Positions 7,707 to 15,630 are shown, numbered from the stretch's first letter. The stretch is DNA of 25,274 nucleotides from Rickettsiales bacterium (GCA_023262945.1 JALQXY010000040.1:1-25274), one strand, 5' to 3'. A program made the numbers and translations. Notes: generated by a model from the sequence alone, not told the origin.

Positions 7707-8687
7707 TCAAAAAATTTTATTATTGATAATAAAAAAGTTAAGTTTGTTTATATATTCTTGAGGATCTTTTATTTTTACTAATGAATCTTTTTTAGTAAAA
7801 AACATGTCATGTAATCTTGTTAATAAAAATCTTAAACTAGCGGCAATAAAAGCTATATTTAACGAATCTTTTTCTTTTGTGTTAAAATTTCTTATTGATT
7901 CATATCCTTTTAATAAATAATCAAAATTTTCTTTAATAAAATTATTTTCCCCAGAAAAACACCATGCATTAACGATGCAAGCAAAATCATATATGTATAA
8001 ATCATTGGCGGCAAAGTAAAAATCTATCACGCCGCTAACTTTTGTTAAATCTTCATCGTTGAAAAATACATTGTCAGGAAATAAGTCAGAATGAATCACT
8101 CCACTTGGTAAACTATTATCCCATTTACTGTTAATAAATTCTATAGTTTGTATAATTTCTTTTTTTAAACCCGATTTATAATCATCGACCAGATCAGAGA
8201 ATTTGTTAAAAAATGTTAAAAATTGTTTAACTCCTAAATCATTTTCTCTGGTCATGTGAAAATCTGCGGTAGCTAGATGCATTTTTGCAGCAATTTTGCC
8301 TATTTCAAAACAATGATATTTGTTGATATTGCTATAAAATCCATTTTCGTTTGGTTCTAGAGTTTTTCCTTTTAAGAAGGTAACTATTACCGATGTTTTA
8401 TTTTTAATTTTAGTAAGAAATTGAGAATTTTTATTAAAGATTGGCTTGGGGCAGCATATTTCATGATTTGATAAATGCTTGGTTAATTCAATAAAAAATG
8501 GTAGATGTTGCTGATTAATTCGTGACTCAAATATGGTTAAAATAAATTTATCTAAATCACTTTCAATAATGAAATTTGAATTATCTATGCCAGCAACTAT
8601 GCCTTTAAAATTAATTAATTTTCCAATATTGTAATTTTGTAAATGATGATCAAGATCTAATTTGCTTAAATTGGTATAAACAGCCAT
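7707..8687 (-). CDS. thrB: Homoserine kinase, aminoglycoside-phosphotransferase-like type
   Basis: ThrB phosphorylates homoserine in threonine biosynthesis. The 326-residue protein belongs to the kinase-fold type typical of alphaproteobacteria rather than the GHMP type of E. coli. It starts MAVYTNLS and has FKGIVAGIDNSNF (28-40) as nucleotide loop, the catalytic loop VIHSDLFPDNVFF (His199, Asp201) and the metal-binding VIDFYFA (Asp222), followed by NAWCF. All are strongly family-specific. It starts two bases after the zincin stop, so it belongs to the fur-led transcription unit. The rest of the threonine pathway is not in the window, so use in another small-molecule phosphorylation cannot be excluded. 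Confidence 0.92.
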   Translation of the reverse strand: MAVYTNLSKLDLDHHLQNYNIGKLINFKGIVAGIDNSNFIIESDLDKFILTIFESRINQQHLPFFIELTKHLSNHEICCPKPIFNKNSQFLTKIKNKTSVIVTFLKGKTLEPNENGFYSNINKYHCFEIGKIAAKMHLATADFHMTRENDLGVKQFLTFFNKFSDLVDDYKSGLKKEIIQTIEFINSKWDNSLPSGVIHSDLFPDNVFFNDEDLTKVSGVIDFYFAANDLYIYDFACIVNAWCFSGENNFIKENFDYLLKGYESIRNFNTKEKDSLNIAFIAASLRFLLTRLHDMFFTKKDSLVKIKDPQEYINKLNFFIINNKIF

Positions 8688-8689
8688 TG

Positions 8690-9544
8690 TTATTTATTAT
8701 CTGTATTATTTGTAATTGTTTTATATTTATCCCAAGCTTGTTGATAAGAGGAATTGGATTTGGTATTTTGAGACCAAGATTTTGTTCCATCGGCAAATGT
8801 TTTTTTATGAAAAGATTTAGTTTGTTGGCTAAATTCTTGCTTCATATTATGAGATTGTAAATTTTTTATAATTTCACTAGTATGTAGAGCAATATTTGGA
8901 TTTATATGCTTTTTTATTTGTTGATTGAATTCGCCGCTAATAAACTTGGTAGTATTGGCAAAATAATTTAAAACATCTAAAGTTAAAAAACTTCCATTAT
9001 GACATACGTCGCGTGAAGTTGATAATAATTCAAAATATCTTGCAAAAAGCTCTGCTAGAATTTGATGTTTGGGGTATAATTTTACAGCATCAATCAATAA
9101 TCTTTTTGCTTCGCTTCTAAGGGTTATACTATTTGTTTGACAATTTTTCATATCAAACAAAATATATTTCTGGAAGTCATTTTTTAAGTTAATTCCACTT
9201 TCATAATCAATGGCGTGAGCCATTTCATGAGCCAAAACATTGTAAGATATTTGTCGTAAAATTATTTTAAGAGTTTTTTTGTGAAAAACTTTTCCCAGAG
9301 TTCTATCGAAAAATCCTTGCTGAGTTGTTAGAAAGCAACCTACGTTAGTGTCCCAATCTTTTATTATTTTAACTTCAAAAGATAATTGCTGTTGCTGTAA
9401 TTTGGTAAGAACAAGATCTAGGCCGTCTTTAAAAAGATTAATTCGATATAAATTAGTAAATAAGCTGGTTAATTTATCGATTTCATTAATACCTTCAAAG
9501 CTAGTTTGTGAAGTAAAAATGTTTTTTATTAAATAAGATGTCAT
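8690..9544 (-). CDS. Putative zinc metallopeptidase (HEMAH motif), function unknown
   Basis: I do not recognise the family with certainty. The 284-residue product has a zincin motif HEMAH (His106, Glu107, His110) followed by AID, and about 55 residues later AELFARYFEL, where Glu165 is a credible third zinc ligand. This spacing and the E-x-FA-x-x-F pattern fit gluzincins. No signal peptide or membrane segment is seen, so it is probably cytoplasmic unless exported by another route. The C-terminal 60 residues are polar, rich in Gln, Ser, Thr and Lys. I chose ATG 9544 because it forms an ATGA overlap with the fur stop; a start seven codons upstream (9565) is also open. It lies between fur and thrB in one unit. 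Confidence 0.75.
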   Translation of the reverse strand: MTSYLIKNIFTSQTSFEGINEIDKLTSLFTNLYRINLFKDGLDLVLTKLQQQQLSFEVKIIKDWDTNVGCFLTTQQGFFDRTLGKVFHKKTLKIILRQISYNVLAHEMAHAIDYESGINLKNDFQKYILFDMKNCQTNSITLRSEAKRLLIDAVKLYPKHQILAELFARYFELLSTSRDVCHNGSFLTLDVLNYFANTTKFISGEFNQQIKKHINPNIALHTSEIIKNLQSHNMKQEFSQQTKSFHKKTFADGTKSWSQNTKSNSSYQQAWDKYKTITNNTDNK

Positions 9545-9960
9545 ATTTTTTTTATAGGTCGACAATATAAATCAAGGCGATGGTCAACTAATTCAAAACC
9601 CATATCTTTAGCTATTTTATTTTTTAATTGCTCCAATTCTTCGTTATAAAATTCATAAACTTTATCATTACTAATATCGATCAAATGATCATGATGTTCA
9701 TCTTCATTAACTTTTTCGTAACGCGCTTTACCTTCATTACGAAAATCGTGCTTAGCGATAACGTTAAACTCTTCAAAAACTTTTAATGATCGATAAACAG
9801 TAGCAATTCCAATATTAGGGTTTAGTTTGCTACATCTTTTGTAAACTTCTTCAACGTCAGGGTGGTCATTGCTATCAGATAAAATTTTTGCAACAAGACG
9901 ACGATTATCTGTCATTTTAACTCCTTGCTCTATACATTTTTTTTCAATAACAGATTTCAT
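9541..9960 (-). CDS. fur: Ferric uptake regulator family protein Fur
   Basis: Fur is a dimeric metal-dependent repressor. The 139-residue protein has the winged-helix recognition segment NPNIGIATVYRSLKVFEE (about 47-64), the HHDHLID metal motif (His89, His90, His92) and a C-terminal DHRLDLYC (His127). It lacks the CxxC structural zinc site that follows HHDHLI in E. coli Fur (here DISND), as is usual for alphaproteobacterial Fur. It heads a four-gene unit with the zincin, thrB and pgeF. The target could be iron, manganese or zinc response; the sequence does not settle which. Its promoter seems to be partly built from a family 2 repeat end. Confidence 0.92.
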   Translation of the reverse strand: MKSVIEKKCIEQGVKMTDNRRLVAKILSDSNDHPDVEEVYKRCSKLNPNIGIATVYRSLKVFEEFNVIAKHDFRNEGKARYEKVNEDEHHDHLIDISNDKVYEFYNEELEQLKNKIAKDMGFELVDHRLDLYCRPIKKI

Positions 9961-9970
9961 TATAAAATTA

Positions 9971-9999
9971 ATTTAATGGTTTAAACTCAAATCCGTCAA
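9971..9999 (-). promoter_or_regulatory. Candidate fur promoter overlapping a repeat end
   Basis: On the minus strand TTGACG (9994-9999) and TTAAAT (9971-9976) are spaced by exactly 17 bases. The -10 box ends 10 bases before the fur ATG, so the leader would be almost absent. The -35 box lies within the family 2 repeat. Confidence 0.4.
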
Positions 10000-10067
10000 T
10001 AGAAAATTAATTTATTACAATGATTTAATAAACTAAATCAACTTTTTATTAGCTGGATTGGGTTAAA
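9980..10067 (-). repeat. Family 2 palindromic repeat (copy 1)
   Basis: The 88-bp element has mirrored ends: TTTAAACTCAAATCCGTCAA on the left, and on the opposite strand TTTAACCCAATCC from the right. Inner arms AGAAAATTAATTTATTACA and AAATCAACTTTTTATTAG match copy 2 at 24545-24641, which is inserted in the opposite sense. The two ends are similar but distinguishable. Confidence 0.75.
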
Positions 10068-10233
10068 AGTAATATTTAAAATATTTTAACTTTACGAAAA
10101 TAGGCTTGTAATTGTATTTTTTACAGCATAATAATAATTTGCTACAAATAAATTTATAAAATATTTTTTATTTGATAAAAAATAGTTTACTAAGTTATTA
10201 AAAATATTGAGAAAAATTAAAAGAATTTAATTT

Positions 10234-10339
10234 TATACTCCTGGGCGCCGTTACTAAAGGTTTTTAAATTATCTTTTACCTTATTTTGGATTATTTTAAA
10301 GTTCAAAACCTTTAACTTTAACAATGAGTGTCTAGTATA
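10234..10339. repeat. Weak inverted repeat, possible third family
   Basis: The ends read TATACT inward on both strands and an inner block, TAAAGGTTTT, is mirrored by AAAACCTTTA. The bases between do not pair. The left tip TATACTCCTGGGCGCC resembles the complement of GTGCCGGAGTATA at 15702-15714. Confidence 0.3.
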
Positions 10340-10340
10340 G

Positions 10341-10507
10341 ATATCAATTTCATATTTATTAATTTTAACCTAAAAATATTTTTGAGGTAAAAATTGTAAA
10401 AATGCAAGTCTTACGCCTATAGGAATTAAGGCTTTTTTCAATTTTTAGCCAAAAAGATAAAGTCAGATTGTTTAGTTTTTGTATGTTTTTTAGGTGGGAA
10501 TCGGTAT
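10341..10507 (+). repeat. Family 1 palindromic repeat (copy B)
   Basis: The right two-thirds, from TGAGGTAAAAATTG to the right end (AGGTGGGAATCGGTAT), match copies A and C closely, including CAGATTGTTTAGTTTTT. The left end is eroded (ATATCAATTTC) with a divergent spacer before ACCTAAAAAT. It ends 52 bases upstream of guaB. Confidence 0.75.
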
Positions 10508-10533
10508 TAGTATATTTTTATTAGAAGTTAATA

Positions 10534-10539
10534 TATAAT
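10534..10539 (+). promoter_or_regulatory. Candidate guaB -10 box
   Basis: A perfect TATAAT lies 20 bases upstream of the guaB ATG, implying a very short leader. No good -35 box is visible at 16-18 bases; the family 1 repeat ends 26 bases upstream of the box. Confidence 0.35.
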
Positions 10540-10559
10540 TTATCTTAAAGTAGCAATTT

Positions 10560-12047
10560 ATGAAAAAAAATCGTAAAATCATAGAAAACTCACCTTACTT
10601 CTTAACATTTGATGATGTATTATTAAAACCTAGTTATTCTGAGGTTCATCCTTTAGATGTTTCTACAAAAACTAAAATTACTAAAAATATTATTTTACAT
10701 ACTCCAATAATTTCAGCCGCAATGGATACTGTAACTGAAAGTCGACTAGCTATTGCGCTGGCACAATGCGGAGGGTTGGGTTGTATTCATAAAAATCTAA
10801 CAATAAAAGAACAATCAGAAGAGGTAAGAAAAGTTAAAAGATTTGAATCTGGAATGGTAGCCGATCCAGTAGTTATTGATGATAATGCAACTCTTGGCGA
10901 AGCTTTGAATTTAATGAATAAAAACGGCATTTCTGGAATTCCTGTAGTTCAGCCTAATAGTAAAAAACTTGTTGGTATTTTAACTAATCGTGATGTCAGA
11001 TTTGCTACTGATAAAAAGCAGCCAATAAGAGAATTAATGACAACTGATAAATTAATAATAGCCAAAGCTAATATTAGCAAAACAGAAGCCAAACAACTTT
11101 TGCATAAAAATAAAATTGAACGTATTATTATTGTTGATGATAATGGTAATTGTTTAGGATTGATGACTGGTAAAGATTTAGAGAAGTCTAAATTATATCC
11201 TAATGCTGCTAAAGATAAAGATGGTAGATTGCTAGTTGCTGCAGCCTCTGGAGTTGGTAAAGAAGGTATAAAAAGAGCTGAAAGTTTAATTGAAGCTGGA
11301 TGTGATTTAATAGTTGTTGATACCGCTCATGGTCATTCAAAAAGTGTTATCGAAACTGTTAAAGAGCTTAAAAAGAAATATAAAAAACAAGATATTATGG
11401 CTGGAAATATTGCTACAAAAGAAGCAGCAAAAGCCCTAATAGCAGCTGGAGCTGATGCAGTTAAAGTTGGTATTGGTCCTGGTTCAATTTGCACTACAAG
11501 AATAGTTGCTGGAGTTGGCGTGCCACAATTATCTGCTCTTTTTGATGTTTTAGAATATTGCGATAAAGTAAAAGTGCCAGTTATTTCTGATGGCGGAGTT
11601 AGATTTTCTGGAGATTTAGCTAAAGCCATTGCTGCTGGAGCTTCAGCGGTTATGATTGGAGGATTGCTTGCTGGTTGCGAAGAGGCTCCAGGTGAAATAG
11701 TTCTTTACAAGGGTCGTTCTTATAAAGTCTATCGCGGTATGGGCTCTCTTGGTGCTATGGCTCGCGGTTCGGCGGATCGCTATTTTCAACAAGATGTAAA
11801 AGATAAGTTAAAATTAGTACCAGAAGGTGTTGAAGGTAGGGTTCCTTACAAGGGAATGACTCATGAAATTATTCATCAATTAATTGGTGGATTAAAATCT
11901 GCCATGGGTTATACAGGAAACTCTACAATTGATGAAATGCGCAATAATTGCAATTTTGTTAAAATAACCAATTCTGGACTTAAAGAGTCTCATCCGCATT
12001 CTATTACTATTACCTCAGAATCACCAAACTATACTACTGAAAATTAA
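10560..12047 (+). CDS. guaB: Inosine-5'-monophosphate dehydrogenase
   Basis: GuaB oxidises IMP to XMP with NAD+, the committed step of guanine nucleotide synthesis. The 495-residue protein has a TIM barrel interrupted by two CBS domains (about 98-210). The catalytic cysteine is Cys311 in GIGPGSICTTR, preceded by the NAD-site VVDTAHGHS. The flap YRGMGSLGAM and the GRVPYKG mobile loop are intact. Length is standard. It is the first gene of a four-gene unit and shares TAATG with gpmI. Its presence suggests guanylate can be made from IMP rather than only imported, in contrast to Rickettsia. Confidence 0.97.
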   Translation: MKKNRKIIENSPYFLTFDDVLLKPSYSEVHPLDVSTKTKITKNIILHTPIISAAMDTVTESRLAIALAQCGGLGCIHKNLTIKEQSEEVRKVKRFESGMVADPVVIDDNATLGEALNLMNKNGISGIPVVQPNSKKLVGILTNRDVRFATDKKQPIRELMTTDKLIIAKANISKTEAKQLLHKNKIERIIIVDDNGNCLGLMTGKDLEKSKLYPNAAKDKDGRLLVAAASGVGKEGIKRAESLIEAGCDLIVVDTAHGHSKSVIETVKELKKKYKKQDIMAGNIATKEAAKALIAAGADAVKVGIGPGSICTTRIVAGVGVPQLSALFDVLEYCDKVKVPVISDGGVRFSGDLAKAIAAGASAVMIGGLLAGCEEAPGEIVLYKGRSYKVYRGMGSLGAMARGSADRYFQQDVKDKLKLVPEGVEGRVPYKGMTHEIIHQLIGGLKSAMGYTGNSTIDEMRNNCNFVKITNSGLKESHPHSITITSESPNYTTEN

Positions 12048-13531
12048 TGACAAAAAAAAATAAAAAAACTTTATTGCTTTGCATATTGGACGGTTGGGGT
12101 ATTGGCGATAACAACAATCCTTACAATGCAATTGCTTGCGCTAAGACAGAAAATTATGATCGTTTTTTAAAACAATATAGTAATTCCAAAATAAAAACAT
12201 CTGGTCTTGATGTGGGTTTGCCAGAAGGTCAAATTGGTAATTCTGAAGTTGGTCACATGACCATCGGTGCAGGTAGGGTTATTTTTCAAGACTTGCCGCG
12301 CATAAATAAATCTATTTCTGATTGTTCATTACAAAATAACTCAGATTTACAAGAGTTAATTGATGATTTATCAATTTCTAAGAAAGTATGCCATATTGCT
12401 GGTTTATTTTCTGATGGCGGTGTTCATGCTCATATTGATCATATTTTATATATGGCAAATATTATAAGAGATAAAGGTATAAAAGTTTATCTACATCTAT
12501 TTTTAGATGGTCGTGATGTTTCTCAAAAAAGCGCTATAAAATTTATTAATAAAATTAAAGATATTGAAATTGCAACAATTTGCGGCAGATATTATGCAAT
12601 GGATCGTGATCAGAAATGGGATCGTACAAATTTATCTCTTAAAGCCATTTTAGAAGGAGTTGGAAAAAAATTTAATAACCCAGTAGATGTGATTGAAGAT
12701 TGTTATAAAAATAATATTACAGATGAGTTTATTATTCCATGCGTTGCAAATCTTTATAATGGAGTTGAGTTTGGAGATGGTTTAGTTTTTTGTAATTTTA
12801 GAGCTGATAGAGCAAGGCAGATATCTAAGGGATTAAAACAAAGCAACAAATTTAACAAAGCTTTGGCAATGACAGAATACTCAGTTGATCTTAACAATTT
12901 TTATAAAATATTATTTCCGTCGATAAATATCAAAAATTCATTAGCAGAAATTATATCAAAAAATAATTTAAATCAATTAAGAATTGCTGAAACAGAGAAG
13001 TATGCTCACGTTACATTCTTTTTTTCTTGCGGTAAAGAAGATGAATTTAAAGGTGAAGAAAGAATATTGATAAAATCACCAAATGTTGCAACTTATGATA
13101 TGAAGCCAGAAATGTCAGCTAATGAAGTAACTAAACAATTATTAATTGCCATAAATTCTAATAAATTTGACTTTATTGTAGTTAATTATGCTAATCCAGA
13201 TATGGTTGGTCATAGTGGTATGTTGCAGCCCGCTATCAAAGCTTGCGAAGTTATAGATAAACAGCTTGGTATATTAGAAGATGCTATATTAAAAAATAAT
13301 GGACAAATGTTAATCACTGCAGATCATGGTAATATTGAAAATATGATTGATGAAAAAAATCAACCTCATACTTGTCATACAACAAATCCAGTGCCTTTAA
13401 TTTTAATTGATAAAAATAATAATCTAAAGATAAAAGATGGTAGTTTAGCTGATTTAGCGCCAACCATTTTAGAATTAATGAATTTATCAAAGCCAGATGA
13501 TATGCTGGGTAATAGTTTGCTTTGTAAATGA
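12047..13531 (+). CDS. gpmI: 2,3-bisphosphoglycerate-independent phosphoglycerate mutase
   Basis: GpmI interconverts 3- and 2-phosphoglycerate using two metal ions and a phosphoserine intermediate. The 494-residue protein starts with the metal ligand Asp15 in LDGWG and carries the catalytic Ser66 in GQIGNSEVGHMTIG. Other family blocks are HAHIDH, DGRDV, GRYYAMDRD, CNFRADRARQ, NYANPDMVGHSG and ITADHGN, which hold the substrate and metal residues. It is a little shorter than the usual 510 or so. It overlaps guaB by one base and lepB by four (ATGA), so the three are likely co-translated. Confidence 0.96.
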   Translation: MTKKNKKTLLLCILDGWGIGDNNNPYNAIACAKTENYDRFLKQYSNSKIKTSGLDVGLPEGQIGNSEVGHMTIGAGRVIFQDLPRINKSISDCSLQNNSDLQELIDDLSISKKVCHIAGLFSDGGVHAHIDHILYMANIIRDKGIKVYLHLFLDGRDVSQKSAIKFINKIKDIEIATICGRYYAMDRDQKWDRTNLSLKAILEGVGKKFNNPVDVIEDCYKNNITDEFIIPCVANLYNGVEFGDGLVFCNFRADRARQISKGLKQSNKFNKALAMTEYSVDLNNFYKILFPSINIKNSLAEIISKNNLNQLRIAETEKYAHVTFFFSCGKEDEFKGEERILIKSPNVATYDMKPEMSANEVTKQLLIAINSNKFDFIVVNYANPDMVGHSGMLQPAIKACEVIDKQLGILEDAILKNNGQMLITADHGNIENMIDEKNQPHTCHTTNPVPLILIDKNNNLKIKDGSLADLAPTILELMNLSKPDDMLGNSLLCK

Positions 13532-14325
13532 TAAGAAAATATTTTGAAATTATAAAAAATAAATTTTTAACAAAATCCAGAACTAATATAAGTAAAGATT
13601 TAGAAAAAAAAGAGATGGGATGGATTGCAACTATAATTTATGCTTCAATTTTTGCCGTCATATTTCGTTCGTTTTTTTTTGAACCATTTCACATTCCTTC
13701 GGGCTCTATGAAGCCAAATTTACTAATTGGTGATTATGTTTTTGTGTCAAAATTATCCTATGGATATAGTAAATATTCATTTCCATTTGGTCATAAATTA
13801 AATTATTTTAAAGGTAGAATATTTTTTAATAAGCCAAAGAGAGGAGATGTTGCTGTTTTTCGCCTTCCAGGTGATGAATCAATAAATTATATTAAAAGAA
13901 TAATTGGTTTACCTGGTGACGAAATACAAATGAAAAAAGGTATTTTATATATTAATAAAAAGCCAATCAAGAAACAATTTGAGGGTTTTTTTACTGAATC
14001 AGATGAGGCTGATTCACCTTTTTCTATAATGAAATATAGCGAATATCTAAATAAAGATAAGAAAATATTAATCTTGGATCAAATAATCGACGCTCCACAA
14101 GATAATACCATCACTTACATTGTTCCACAAAATCATTATTTTTTTATGGGTGATAATCGTGATAATTCTCGCGATAGCAGATATTATGATGTTGGATTTG
14201 TTCCTTATGAAAATTTAGTTGGCAAAGCTCAAATAATATTCTTTTCCAATCCTTTTCCTGCTTGGAAATTTATCGATTGGATAAGTTCAATAAAGTTTTC
14301 CCGTATTTTTAACAAAATTAATTGA
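13528..14325 (+). CDS. lepB: Signal peptidase I
   Basis: LepB cleaves signal peptides from exported proteins on the outer face of the inner membrane. The 265-residue protein has one N-terminal membrane segment (about 32-50), then box B IPSGSMKPNLLIGD with nucleophile Ser60. Box D is NYIKRIIGLPGDEI with general base Lys123, and box E is MGDNRDNSRDSR. The C-terminal part is normal. It overlaps gpmI by ATGA and precedes rnc by two bases; a lepB-rnc pair is common in alphaproteobacteria. Confidence 0.95.
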   Translation: MIRKYFEIIKNKFLTKSRTNISKDLEKKEMGWIATIIYASIFAVIFRSFFFEPFHIPSGSMKPNLLIGDYVFVSKLSYGYSKYSFPFGHKLNYFKGRIFFNKPKRGDVAVFRLPGDESINYIKRIIGLPGDEIQMKKGILYINKKPIKKQFEGFFTESDEADSPFSIMKYSEYLNKDKKILILDQIIDAPQDNTITYIVPQNHYFFMGDNRDNSRDSRYYDVGFVPYENLVGKAQIIFFSNPFPAWKFIDWISSIKFSRIFNKIN

Positions 14326-14327
14326 TT

Positions 14328-15017
14328 ATGTTAAATTTAGATGAATTTTGTGAGATAATTTTTTATAAATTTAAGAATTTTAAATTATTAGAAGAGGCCT
14401 TAACTCATCCCAGCCTTTCAAAAGAAAAGAACAACGTTTTTAATTATCAGAGGTTAGAATTTTTAGGTGATAAAATATTATCTTTAGTAATAACTGAATT
14501 TTTAATTCATACTTATAAAAATGAAAAAGAAGGCGATTTATCAAGACGTCACGCTGTATTAGTATGTGGTGAAGTTTTGTCTGATATAGCTCTGCAAATA
14601 GAAATTGATAAATTTTTGCAAATGAGTCTAGGTGAAACTAATTTAGGTGGTAGAAAAAATAGAAAAAACCTAGAAAATGCCTTAGAGGCCTTGATAGCAG
14701 CTATTTATCTTGACTCTGATTATGAGTCAGTAAAAAACTTTATAATAAAATTTTGGCAATATTACTTAGAAAAAGATATTGATCCGCCAAAAGATCCTGT
14801 ATCTGAATTGCAGGAGTTAGTTCAATTAAATTCAAAAGAATTACCAAAATATTCTGTTAAAAAAAGTGGTGGCAGCGATCATAAGCCTGAATTCTGCGCT
14901 ACGGTAAGAATAGAATATATCAATAAAGAATTTAAAGCCAATGGTAGCTCTAAAAAAATGGCGCAAAAGAAAGTAGCGCAAAAAGCATTATGTGAGATTG
15001 TAGAAGATCATTCTTAA
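14328..15017 (+). CDS. rnc: Ribonuclease III
   Basis: RNase III cuts double-stranded RNA in rRNA and mRNA processing. I place the start at ATG 14328, two bases after lepB; a TTG two codons earlier (14322) is in frame but less likely. The 229-residue product has the signature QRLEFLGDKILS (acidic residues Glu44 and Asp48), the second acidic cluster in ENALEALIAAIYLDSD (Glu120), and a C-terminal double-stranded RNA-binding domain from about 155 with KKMAQKKVAQKAL. The position of E. coli Asp114 is Asn117 here; from memory rickettsial enzymes share this change. The gene ends one base before a family 1 repeat that could act as its terminator. Confidence 0.94.
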   Translation: MLNLDEFCEIIFYKFKNFKLLEEALTHPSLSKEKNNVFNYQRLEFLGDKILSLVITEFLIHTYKNEKEGDLSRRHAVLVCGEVLSDIALQIEIDKFLQMSLGETNLGGRKNRKNLENALEALIAAIYLDSDYESVKNFIIKFWQYYLEKDIDPPKDPVSELQELVQLNSKELPKYSVKKSGGSDHKPEFCATVRIEYINKEFKANGSSKKMAQKKVAQKALCEIVEDHS

Positions 15018-15018
15018 C

Positions 15019-15070
15019 TACCAATTCCCACCTAAAAAACATTTGTTCATTTTTAGATGGAAATTGGTAT
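15019..15070. repeat. Family 1 repeat, short hairpin form (copy E)
   Basis: The arms TACCAATTCCCACCTAAAAA (15019-15038) and TTTTTAGATGGAAATTGGTA (15050-15069) pair nearly perfectly around a loop of about 11 bases. It lies one base after the rnc stop. The TTCATTTTTAG in the right arm is the complement of the left-end sequence of copies D and F, so this looks like two left ends face to face rather than a simple internal deletion. The hairpin could terminate rnc transcription. Confidence 0.8.
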
Positions 15071-15088
15071 AACATGGCGCGATGACCT

Positions 15089-15119
15089 ATCAACTTTTCA
15101 TTAACAGATTTGGGTTTAA
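15089..15119. repeat. Family 2 repeat, single end
   Basis: ATCAACTTTTCATTAACAGA followed by TTTGGGTTTAA matches one end of the family 2 element (compare the right end of copy 1). The other half is missing. Confidence 0.55.
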
Positions 15120-15139
15120 TTAGATTTTAAAAAAAGATA

Positions 15140-15168
15140 TTGCAAAACATCTAATTTTATGATATGAT
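15140..15168 (+). promoter_or_regulatory. Strong promoter match with no known gene behind it
   Basis: TTGCAA (15140-15145) and TATGAT (15163-15168) are spaced by 17 bases. The expected start of transcription is near 15175. Only a 20-codon frame follows, so the promoter may drive a small RNA, a microprotein or the remains of a lost gene. Confidence 0.5.
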
Positions 15169-15186
15169 ATTCTTTGAATCTAATTT

Positions 15187-15249
15187 ATGAATTTAAATTT
15201 AATAGCAACAAAATTACCAGAACTTGTTGTTGATTCAAAAAATTGTTAA
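15187..15249 (+). CDS. Possible 20-residue small ORF or gene remnant
   Basis: An ATG about 12 bases after the predicted transcription start opens a 20-codon frame (MNLNLIATKLPELVVDSKNC, then stop). Its composition looks protein-like and it could be the decayed N-terminus of a lost enzyme. There is no Shine-Dalgarno sequence, but that is true of all genes here. I cannot assign a function. Confidence 0.25.
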   Translation: MNLNLIATKLPELVVDSKNC

Positions 15250-15396
15250 GACATTTATTTAAAAAATCTAAAAATATAAACATAATTAGGAAATTCGATT
15301 TTTCTTAAAAAGAGAAATATTCTTGTTACAAAAACGTCTTTTCAATATCATTTTAACTTGAAAATGGATAATTTATCAAAATCTTTTTTAAGATAA

Positions 15397-15564
15397 TACC
15401 AAATCCTACCTTTAAATAAAATTATAACAAAATATTTTTGAGATAAAAATTTTTAAGAAATAAAGCTGTATATCCATATAGCTAAGTCTTTTTAGAGATT
15501 TTTAGTCAAAAAGATAAAATCAGATTGTTTAGTTTTTATATGTTTTTTAGGTGGAAATTGGTAT
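15397..15564 (+). repeat. Family 1 palindromic repeat, complete (copy C)
   Basis: The longest intact copy (168 bp). Left end ATACCAAATCCTACCTTTAA, right end AGGTGGAAATTGGTAT. It keeps the left block TATAACAAAATATTTTTGAG and the right block CAGATTGTTTAGTTTTT. The inner stem differs from copy A: AGCT, loop, AGCT replaces AAGTC, loop, GACTT. Confidence 0.85.
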
Positions 15565-15565
15565 T

Positions 15566-15630
15566 ATACCAATTTCCACCTAAAAATGAACAATATAACA
15601 AAATACTTTTGAGATAAAAATTCTTAAAAA
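15566..15630 (+). repeat. Family 1 repeat, left half (copy D)
   Basis: It starts one base after copy C and follows the left half of the family through TGAGATAAAAATTCTTAA, then diverges. The right end is missing. Confidence 0.75.

Larger units (their letters stand above)
9961..10559. other. 599-bp divergent intergenic region between fur and guaB
   Basis: No gene or tRNA is visible. It contains a full family 2 palindrome (9980-10067), about 165 bp of featureless AT-rich sequence, a weak imperfect inverted repeat (10234-10339), a family 1 element (10341-10507) and the guaB promoter zone. Repeats therefore make up more than half of the region. Confidence 0.6.

Noticed and set aside
9541..9960. 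Missing CxxC zinc site in Fur
   Set aside because: Alphaproteobacterial Fur proteins commonly have HHDHLID without the cysteines, so it is not a defect.
6808..15630. CRISPR array made of the repeated blocks
   Set aside because: The copies are scattered, long, and not regularly spaced with unique spacers; no cas genes are near.
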